Source: Paracoccaceae bacterium
GTDB lineage: Bacteria > Pseudomonadota > Alphaproteobacteria > Rhodobacterales > Rhodobacteraceae
Direction of reading: 5' to 3'
Length of the DNA: 64,000 nucleotides
Assembly: GCA_033344815.1 (NCBI GenBank)
Contig: JAWPMR010000001.1
Location: forward strand, 1,288,136-1,352,135
Below the pieces are notes generated by a model. It was not told the DNA's origin, made no database searches, and saw nothing but the letters and a program-made list of their open reading frames with translations. Made by a program: the position numbers and the translations under genes. Shown here in pieces: positions 58,099 to 64,000 of this stretch (its first letter is position 1; each line of letters opens with the position of its first letter).

Positions 58099-59303
58099 CC
58101 TTGAGCGATGACAGCAGCCGCAGCAGTTAACCCGCCGGAACCATGCTGAATATCCAACGCGCGCATGCCAGCCTCAATCCCCCCTAAAAGGCCAAGGATC
58201 ATATGGCCATTGACATATCCCATGTGACCAAGTCGGAAAAACCCGTGCCATGCCGGATCATTGGCATCCACCATACCCAGCCCGATACCGAGCGTCAGGC
58301 CCAGTTCCCGTTCGGTCCAGTCGCGCAGCGCCGTCGCCTGCGGTGCCTGCAGATGCAACGACGTCACGGCGTGGCTGCGGTGCGCGGGGTCTTGAACGTT
58401 CAAACGGAATGTGCCGGCCTGAGCCCAGGTGTCACAGGCGGCCCAGATGGCCCGCGCCAGCATTGCATGCCGCTCCCACACCGCCTCGATCCCTTCAGCA
58501 TGAATCAAATCGAGGGCGGCGCGCAAACCATAGACGTGATGGGTCGGCGCCGTGCCGTTCCAATATTCATAAAACCCCTGTGGATTGGCACGCGGGGCCC
58601 AATCCCAATACCTGCTGACCCGGGGCATTGCGGTGCGCACCTCGGCGGCCTTGTCATTGAAGAACACAAAACCGACCCCGGGCGGCACCATTAAGCCCTT
58701 TTGGCAGCCTGCGACCATGACATCGACGCCCCATGCGTCCATTTCGAAGACATCACACCCCAAAGACGCGATGCAATCGGCCATCAGAAGTGCCGGGTGC
58801 CCCACCATATCCATAGCCGCGCGAACGGCCGCAATATCGTTGCGCACAGAACTGGATGTGTCCACATGAACGGTCAATACAGCCTTGATCTGATGCCCAC
58901 TGTCCTCTTTGAGAGTCTGCGCGACACGCTCTGCATTAATCGTCGCCGCTTTACCGAAATCCAGCACGTCAACCTCAGCGCCAATTCCTTCCGCCATGCC
59001 CGCCCAACCGTGGCCAAAAAATCCGGTGGTCAACACGAGAACCTTTTCGCCGGGCGCAATCACATTGGACAGGGCCGCCTCCCAAACGCCGTGACCGTTG
59101 GCAATGTAGATTGCCACATGCCCTTGGGTGCGCGCCACACGCCGCAGGTCTGCCACCAATGCAGGCATCATATCCGGCAGCTCGCCGGCATAAATATTCG
59201 GCGCTGGCCGATGCATCGCGTTTAGCACCGCTTCCGGCATCACGGATGGACCGGGGATTGCAAGATATCCGCGGCCTGCAGCACGGGTCGGCTTAAGTGT
59301 CAT
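58095..59303 (-). CDS. Class V PLP aminotransferase (serine/alanine-glyoxylate type)
   Basis: A 402-residue PLP enzyme of the alanine-glyoxylate/serine-glyoxylate family. The cofactor lysine is in MVAGCQKGLMVPPGVGF. The N-terminus (YLAIPGPSVMPEAVLNAM) and FYEYWNGTAPTHHVYGL are typical. In serine-cycle or photorespiratory metabolism it would transfer the amino group to glyoxylate, giving glycine. That is suggestive here because sarcosine oxidase also produces glycine. It converges with the small membrane gene (4-bp overlap of stops). Confidence 0.88.
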   Translation of the reverse strand: MTLKPTRAAGRGYLAIPGPSVMPEAVLNAMHRPAPNIYAGELPDMMPALVADLRRVARTQGHVAIYIANGHGVWEAALSNVIAPGEKVLVLTTGFFGHGWAGMAEGIGAEVDVLDFGKAATINAERVAQTLKEDSGHQIKAVLTVHVDTSSSVRNDIAAVRAAMDMVGHPALLMADCIASLGCDVFEMDAWGVDVMVAGCQKGLMVPPGVGFVFFNDKAAEVRTAMPRVSRYWDWAPRANPQGFYEYWNGTAPTHHVYGLRAALDLIHAEGIEAVWERHAMLARAIWAACDTWAQAGTFRLNVQDPAHRSHAVTSLHLQAPQATALRDWTERELGLTLGIGLGMVDANDPAWHGFFRLGHMGYVNGHMILGLLGGIEAGMRALDIQHGSGGLTAAAAVIAQG

Positions 59304-59413
59304 TTGGGTCGTCCTTTTTCAAATCACGCCGACATTAACCTGCAGATCTCTACGGTCAATTAGCGCGTATCCCGCATGGAATATCAGCATCGCGGACACC
59401 GCTGTATAAGGGA

Positions 59414-60088
59414 TCAACGTCGATAGCCTTCGGCCAGACGCACCGGAGATGTGCCTGCAAAATACCGCATCAAGGTCCACAAGTTGCGCGTACCGCGCCG
59501 CAGCCACCCATGGCGTCGATACCGCGCTGCACAGGTTTCCGCCACCGCATCAATGCCAGTCAGCCTGCCCTTGAGCATGCGCGCCATCGCCACGTCTTCC
59601 ATCAACGGCTGGTCCGGATAACCGCCTGTCCCCACATAAAGCGTGCGCGGCATCAGCAGGCCCTGATCGCCGTAGGGCAAACCAAAACGACTTCGCAAAT
59701 TTGCCCAAGCCGCGACCAGTCGCCCCGCAAGGCCACCCTTGGAAAAAGCCAAGCGGAACCAGCCTGCCTTGCGGCTCTCCAGATGCATTGCTGTGGGTCC
59801 GGCCCATCCCGATTGCAATTCAGTATCGGCGTGCAATATCAAAAGCCAATCGCCTTTGGCCTGTGCACATCCACGCGCCAACTGCCCCCCCCGTGACGGT
59901 GCGCCTGTCACCACGTCTGCCCCCCAGGCCTTCGCTATCGCGACAGTGGCATCCTTGGACCCCCCGTCAGACACGATGAGCTCGCGGATCAGGCCGGCCT
60001 CCAGACCCGACATCAAAGCGGTCAAACACGGTCCAAGATGCGCCTCGGCGTTCAGTGTGGGTATGATCACCGAAATCGGTGCACGCAT
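59414..60088 (-). CDS. Family 2-like glycosyltransferase (TIGR04283 type)
   Basis: A 224-residue GT-A-fold glycosyltransferase. The N-terminus carries ISVIIPTLNAEAHLGPCLTA and the nucleotide-sugar region ELIVSDGGSKDAT, and the DxD-like motif is LILHADTELQSGW. It resembles the TIGR04283 group, some of which are linked with arsenosugar or other small glycan synthesis; the substrate is unknown here. It is divergent from ygfZ with 68 bp between starts. Confidence 0.82.
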   Translation of the reverse strand: MRAPISVIIPTLNAEAHLGPCLTALMSGLEAGLIRELIVSDGGSKDATVAIAKAWGADVVTGAPSRGGQLARGCAQAKGDWLLILHADTELQSGWAGPTAMHLESRKAGWFRLAFSKGGLAGRLVAAWANLRSRFGLPYGDQGLLMPRTLYVGTGGYPDQPLMEDVAMARMLKGRLTGIDAVAETCAARYRRHGWLRRGTRNLWTLMRYFAGTSPVRLAEGYRR

Positions 60089-60156
60089 AGGTTATGCCCC
60101 TTCTTATTTGCGGCGAAACTTTTATATGTCATGCAAGGCCAAGAGAGGAAGCCCCT

Positions 60157-60897
60157 ATGACCAAACGCCGCATTTTACGCCTGTCGGGCTCCGATGTCCG
60201 GGAGTTCCTTCAAGGATTGATCACCAATGACATCAAACATCTGGATACCGGACTGGTCTACGCGGCGATATTGACACCCCAAGGTAAATATATCGCTGAT
60301 TTCTTCCTGATCCCGGCGAAGGATGATGTCTTACTGGATGTTGCTGCAAGCCTTGGTGATGCTTTGGTTCAGCGCCTGAACATGTATAAGCTGCGCGCAG
60401 ATGTCATTTTGGATGAAACGCAACTGCATCTTCATCGCGGGCTGGGGGACCGTCCAGAGGACGGGTTCAGCGACCCGCGTCACGCGGAAATGGGCTGGCG
60501 CGCTTATCGCGATGCGCCACAAACGAACGATGTGGTTGACTGGACAGCGCTGCGCGTCGCCCATCTGATCCCGGAAACCGGTATCGAACTTACACCCGAC
60601 ACATTTATCCTGGAGGCCGGGTTCGAAAGGCTATCGGGTGTCGACTTCCGCAAAGGCTGTTATGTAGGCCAGGAAGTGACGGCTCGGATGAAACACAAAA
60701 CCGAGTTACGCAAAGGACTGGCGCGCGTATCGATATCCGGTGAGGCCGAAACGGGCAGCGAGATCACTGCTGACGGCAAGACTGCTGGCACGCTTCTCAG
60801 CCGTGCATCCGATAGTGCGATCGCTTATCTGCGGTTTGATCGCGCAAAAGGTGAAATGCAGGCCCAACAGGCCAAGCTCAGGTTTGAACACCGCTGA
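60157..60897 (+). CDS. ygfZ: Folate-binding protein YgfZ
   Basis: A 246-residue GcvT-like protein that supports iron-sulfur cluster assembly and binds tetrahydrofolate. The YgfZ signature KGCYVGQE is at residues 166-173, with the catalytic Cys168. The N-terminus (RILRLSGSDVREFLQGLITN) also fits. I start at 60157 because GAGAGGAAG lies upstream; a frame to 60094 overlaps the glycosyltransferase promoter region. It is the same superfamily as the C-terminal domain of sarcosine oxidase alpha, a shared folate fold rather than close homology. Confidence 0.92.
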   Translation: MTKRRILRLSGSDVREFLQGLITNDIKHLDTGLVYAAILTPQGKYIADFFLIPAKDDVLLDVAASLGDALVQRLNMYKLRADVILDETQLHLHRGLGDRPEDGFSDPRHAEMGWRAYRDAPQTNDVVDWTALRVAHLIPETGIELTPDTFILEAGFERLSGVDFRKGCYVGQEVTARMKHKTELRKGLARVSISGEAETGSEITADGKTAGTLLSRASDSAIAYLRFDRAKGEMQAQQAKLRFEHR

Positions 60898-60936
60898 AAC
60901 ACTGCGGGCTATTTGTACATTAACGGCAGTGTCGGG

Positions 60937-61500
60937 TCAGGCGCGCTCTGAATATTCCATGGTTTCGGTATTGACCACGATATCTTCGTCTTGCCCGACG
61001 AATGGCGGCACCATAACCTTGACGCCATTTTCCAGAACCGCTGGCTTAAACGAATTGGCGGCTGTCTGACCTTTGACCACGGGTTCAGTTTCAACGATTT
61101 TGCACGTGACTTTTTGCGGCAACTGCGCATTCAGAGCCTCATCGTCGTAAAATTCCACGACGATTGTCATACCATCCTGGAGGAACGGGCGGCGTTCGCC
61201 CAACAACTCCGCTGGCAGTTGGATTTGCTCATATGTCTGCGTGTCCATAACGACCAACATACCATCATCCTCATAGAGGAACTGTTGATCTTTTTGTTCC
61301 AGGCGCACGCGTTCGACTTTGTCCGCGCTGCGAAAGCGTTCATTGAGTTTTGATCCGTTCCGCAAATTGCGCAACTCAACCTGAGCAAAAGCACCGCCTT
61401 TTCCCGGCTTGACGTGGTCAACTTTGACCGCAGCCCAAAGACCCTCGTTGTGTTCCAGGACATTTCCGGGGCGTATCTCGTTTCCGTTAATTTTCGGCAT
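60937..61500 (-). CDS. efp: Translation elongation factor P
   Basis: A 187-residue EF-P that rescues ribosomes stalled at polyproline. Three OB-like domains are visible, with Lys34 in VKPGKGGAF, the site that is modified in many bacteria. No modification gene (epmA/epmB or earP) is in this window. Convergent with ygfZ; its upstream region is divergent from the 61.7-kb gene. Confidence 0.96.
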   Translation of the reverse strand: MPKINGNEIRPGNVLEHNEGLWAAVKVDHVKPGKGGAFAQVELRNLRNGSKLNERFRSADKVERVRLEQKDQQFLYEDDGMLVVMDTQTYEQIQLPAELLGERRPFLQDGMTIVVEFYDDEALNAQLPQKVTCKIVETEPVVKGQTAANSFKPAVLENGVKVMVPPFVGQDEDIVVNTETMEYSERA

Positions 61501-61603
61501 ATGACCTAACCCTTACAAAAGGTTGATGAATTACTAAAGCACCCTATATCTGGCAGGTGAGTGGGTGACAAGACAACGATATCTCGTGCTGCAAGTGCAA
61601 AAG

Positions 61604-61622
61604 CCATGCGCCAAGCGCATGG
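61604..61622. other. Stem-loop in the 5' region of the 61.7-kb gene
   Basis: CCATGCGC-CAA-GCGCATGG is a perfect 8-bp inverted repeat with a 3-nt loop, about 100 bp upstream of the start at 61720. No T-run follows on either strand, so it is not a classical terminator; it could be an operator or a leader structure. Confidence 0.35.
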
Positions 61623-61719
61623 GTGCCATGCAAAAACAGGCTATCCGAATCATCTCGTCTCCGTCATAAGAGGCTTCACGCCGAAAAGACAAGAGCAAGA
61701 ATAATGGAAAGGACGACGA

Positions 61720-62040
61720 ATGAAGGATTTCGTTGACGGCACGGCCTTTAATAACGAGCAAGGCAACCGTGCACGTAAACTTTTTGCAGCCGTGGTACTG
61801 GCAGCATTGGACGACGCAATTGCGGACGATAAGAAATATGGAAATGGACCTGAGCAGATCGCACGCTGGGCGCGCTCCAGAGATGGGCGCGAAGTGCTGA
61901 GCTGTGCTGGCATTGATCCCAATGAGCGGGTTGTGACTGGCTTGATGGACTTTGTAGGAAAAGGCGTACGGACGTCGGTTGCACTGTCTCGAGAGGAATC
62001 CGAGCGCAGAAATGCCGCTCAACAAGCGGAAGCCGCATAG
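61720..62040 (+). CDS. Small conserved protein (possibly DUF6280)
   Basis: A 106-residue cytosolic protein, helical, with motifs MKDFVDGTAFNNEQGNRARK, LAALDDAIADDKKYG and GREVLSCAGIDPNERV. I think it is the family named DUF6280, seen in Rhodobacterales, but I could not check. It is a single-gene unit: upstream there is a hairpin (61604-61622) and a strong terminator follows the stop. The long, well-formed 5' leader (220 bp to efp) suggests regulated expression. Function unknown. Confidence 0.7.
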   Translation: MKDFVDGTAFNNEQGNRARKLFAAVVLAALDDAIADDKKYGNGPEQIARWARSRDGREVLSCAGIDPNERVVTGLMDFVGKGVRTSVALSREESERRNAAQQAEAA

Positions 62041-62063
62041 GCAGATCCAAGGAATTCAAATCA

Positions 62064-62094
62064 AAAACACGTCCCTCGCGGGGCGTGTTTTTTT
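62064..62094 (+). terminator. Rho-independent terminator after the 61.7-kb gene
   Basis: AAACACG-T-CCC, loop TCGC, GGG-G-CGTGTTT forms a stem of about 11 bp (one T-G pair) followed by seven or more T. It is 23 bp after the stop codon, and just before the stop of the convergent gene at 62096. Confidence 0.92.
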
Positions 62095-62095
62095 G

Positions 62096-62674
62096 TCAGC
62101 TGTCGGTAAAGAAAAACATCCATTGGCTGACCACCCAAAGCTCTGCAAGCAGTAGAACACCAACCAATCCCGTAACCGGCCAGCCATGTTTACGTCGCCA
62201 CAGGGCGGTTGCGGCTATAACTGCGAAAAACGCACCAAGCGGGGCAAACCATAACCCACAGTGCGCGCGATCCCAGTAGCTGAACGGGCTCTCAAATACC
62301 CATCTTGTAACCGGCCAGAAATGGGCACGTCCATCGTCATGATGGAGCGGAAAATCAAGACAAAGATGTAACAAACCTGCCCCCGATAGCGCTATGGCCC
62401 AAGGCTTTCGGTACCATAAGGCAACCCCAAAAGCCGCGCCCCAGATCAAGAAGGAATTATCAATAGCGAAGATCGTCTGCCACGCATCCGAATAGTATAA
62501 ATCGTTGAACACCACGTCCGGCGATAGGCCAAACACAAACAATGCGCTACCAGCCAATACATAAAGCGAAAGGTCAGGTAAAAGCGCGCCCGCAAAGGCC
62601 GCCCAGACGACCGCTTTCTGCGGCCCTCGTCCAAACGCTGCGGCACCAATCAGCAGATGTGCGGGCGTATTCAT
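62096..62674 (-). CDS. YdjM/DUF457-like inner-membrane protein
   Basis: A 192-residue membrane protein with four or five helices. The N-terminus [14 protein letters not shown] and [14 protein letters not shown], plus the [16 protein letters not shown] segment, resemble the membrane-bound metal-dependent hydrolase family (YdjM/LexA-regulated), with conserved His and Asp residues that could bind metal. Activity is not shown. It is divergent from cobQ (62 bp between starts). Confidence 0.75.
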   Translation of the reverse strand: MNTPAHLLIGAAAFGRGPQKAVVWAAFAGALLPDLSLYVLAGSALFVFGLSPDVVFNDLYYSDAWQTIFAIDNSFLIWGAAFGVALWYRKPWAIALSGAGLLHLCLDFPLHHDDGRAHFWPVTRWVFESPFSYWDRAHCGLWFAPLGAFFAVIAATALWRRKHGWPVTGLVGVLLLAELWVVSQWMFFFTDS

Positions 62675-62736
62675 TTTTGCTCCTTTTCCTTCTGCTTATC
62701 ATGCGTCAGGTTGCACCAAACAAAAAGAGGTGGCAC

Positions 62737-64000
62737 GTGAGCCAGGCAATAATGATCCAAGGCGCGGGCAGCAATGTCGGCAAATCCATGATCGTGGCAG
62801 GCTTGGCACGCGCTTTCACACGCCGGGGTCTGGCTGTGCGGCCCTTTAAACCGCAGAATATGTCGAACAATGCCGCTGTGACGACGGATGGCGGTGAAAT
62901 CGGTCGCGCCCAGGCTTTGCAGGCGCGTGCAGCAGGTGTTGCACCACATACGGATATGAACCCGGTTTTATTGAAGCCGCAAACCAATACCGGCGCTCAA
63001 ATCATTGTTCAGGGTCAGGTTTTTGGTGCGCAGGATGCACGCGATTTCGGGGCCGCAAAAGATAGGCTGATGCCTTTCGTTCTGGAAAGTTTTGATCGTC
63101 TCGGACAAACATGCGATCTGGTATTAGTAGAGGGCGCAGGCAGCCCTGCGGAAACCAATCTTCGGGCGCGCGACATCGCGAATATGGGGTTCGCGCAGGC
63201 GGCTCAGGTGCCGGTTGTCCTGATGGGCGACATTGATCGCGGCGGTGTCATTGCACAACTCGTCGGCACACAGGCCGTTCTCGACAGTTCCGACAATGCA
63301 CTCATAAAAGCCTTTTCTGTCAATAAATTCCGGGGCGATGTTCAACTTTTTGACAAAGGGCGGGACGACGTCATTGCACGCACCGGATGGCCCTGTGTTG
63401 GTGTCATCCCCTGGTTTGCAAACGCCCACCAGTTGCCTGCCGAAGATGTCGCGGACTTGCCTGCGCGCACCCGTTCCAAGGGACGAGGACTTAAAATCGT
63501 TGTACCGCAGTTGCCACGCATATCAAACTTTGACGACCTCGACCCACTCGCGGGCGAACCGGACGTAGAGCTTGTGATCGTACCTGGCGGCACACCCTTG
63601 CCTGCCGATGCCGATGTGGTTTTGCTGGTAGGTAGCAAGGCCACGCTCGCAGATCTTGGGGCCCTGCGTGATGAAGGCTGGGACATCGACATTGCCGCAC
63701 ATTTGAGGCGTGGTGGCCATGTCCTCGGTCTGTGCGGAGGTTATCAGATTTTAGGAAACACGATCGCAGACCCGGACGGATTGGAAGGGACGCCCGGCTC
63801 CGCCAAGGGCCTTGGCCATCTGAATGTAGATACTGTGCTCCAACCGCGAAAAACGTTAAGTTTGACTGAGGGTATTCACATGCCAAGCGGCGCTTTTCTC
63901 AGCGGATATGAAATCCATATGGGCCGGACGATCGGCCCGGATTGCGACCGCGCATGGTTGCAGTTGGATGATGGTGTGCAGGGCGCAGCGTCAGAAAACG
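62737..64000 (+). CDS. cobQ: Cobyric acid synthase CobQ (partial, C-terminus off window)
   Basis: Amidates side chains of adenosylcobyrinic acid diamide in cobalamin synthesis, using glutamine and ATP. The frame is open to the end of the window, giving 421 codons. The P-loop-like ATP motif [12 protein letters not shown] opens the protein, with [11 protein letters not shown] and [12 protein letters not shown] further on. The glutaminase domain has the catalytic Cys333 in [12 protein letters not shown] start at a GTG at 62737 (reading [11 protein letters not shown]), because AGAGG lies upstream and the family usually has a few residues before MIQG; an ATG at 62752 is the alternative. Only the extreme C-terminus should be missing. 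Confidence 0.92.
   Translation, partial: MSQAIMIQGAGSNVGKSMIVAGLARAFTRRGLAVRPFKPQNMSNNAAVTTDGGEIGRAQALQARAAGVAPHTDMNPVLLKPQTNTGAQIIVQGQVFGAQDARDFGAAKDRLMPFVLESFDRLGQTCDLVLVEGAGSPAETNLRARDIANMGFAQAAQVPVVLMGDIDRGGVIAQLVGTQAVLDSSDNALIKAFSVNKFRGDVQLFDKGRDDVIARTGWPCVGVIPWFANAHQLPAEDVADLPARTRSKGRGLKIVVPQLPRISNFDDLDPLAGEPDVELVIVPGGTPLPADADVVLLVGSKATLADLGALRDEGWDIDIAAHLRRGGHVLGLCGGYQILGNTIADPDGLEGTPGSAKGLGHLNVDTVLQPRKTLSLTEGIHMPSGAFLSGYEIHMGRTIGPDCDRAWLQLDDGVQGAASEN

Overview
The window looks like chromosome from an alphaproteobacterium of the Rhodobacterales, most likely the Roseobacter group. This rests on moderate-to-high GC, on gene neighbourhoods such as dnaG-rpoD, a TPR protein followed by bamB and der, and ccmI-ruvX-DUF1289, and on the protein sequences themselves. 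No database search was possible. I see no rRNA, tRNA, CRISPR array, insertion sequence or prophage. Both ends are cut inside genes: ribD on the left and cobQ on the right.

Layout. 1-7.3 kb (minus strand): ribD (partial), nrdR, yjbQ-like, HlyU-like, a membrane protein, rpoD, dnaG and a small secreted protein. 7.3-14.6 kb (minus): a first complete heterotetrameric sarcosine oxidase operon (soxB-D-A-G), a Cys-rich GFA/DUF6151-like gene and glutamate dehydrogenase. 14.9-17.8 kb (plus): a three-gene TadG/TadE/TadE-like set. 17.8-24 kb: a DUF2235 hydrolase, a TspO-like membrane protein, and the yfgM-like/bamB/der operon. 24-33.3 kb: an RND efflux pair, a DUF302 protein, an Atm1-type ABC exporter and a LysM protein. 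33.4-36.6 kb: a LOG-family gene, about 840 bp without an intact gene (holding a possible decayed OmpA-like remnant), Fe-type superoxide dismutase with a clear terminator, and two tandem secreted paralogues. 36.7-42.9 kb (minus): a second complete sarcosine oxidase gene set, split between soxB and soxD by two small membrane-protein genes and a strong terminator. 43-47.6 kb: ccmI, ruvX, DUF1289, divergent metR/metF and a thioesterase. 47.8-52 kb: a membrane protein, a second DUF2235 gene and a solitary form-II CoxL-like molybdoenzyme subunit. 52.4-64 kb: valS, DUF1992, a crotonase, two PLP aminotransferases, a glycosyltransferase, ygfZ, efp, a small conserved gene with its own terminator, a YdjM-like membrane protein and cobQ.

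The recurring theme is tetrahydrofolate-linked one-carbon metabolism. Two sarcosine oxidases should yield glycine, hydrogen peroxide and 5,10-methylene-THF. MetF uses methylene-THF, YgfZ is a folate-binding protein, a serine/alanine-glyoxylate-type aminotransferase and glutamate dehydrogenase connect to glycine and nitrogen flow, and a GFA-like protein sits beside the first sarcosine oxidase. The least ordinary features are the split second sox locus, the tandem secreted pair downstream of it, the DUF6151 gene, and the orphan CoxL and Tad clusters. Nothing here clearly amounts to a wholly new system; these are the best candidates for a second look.
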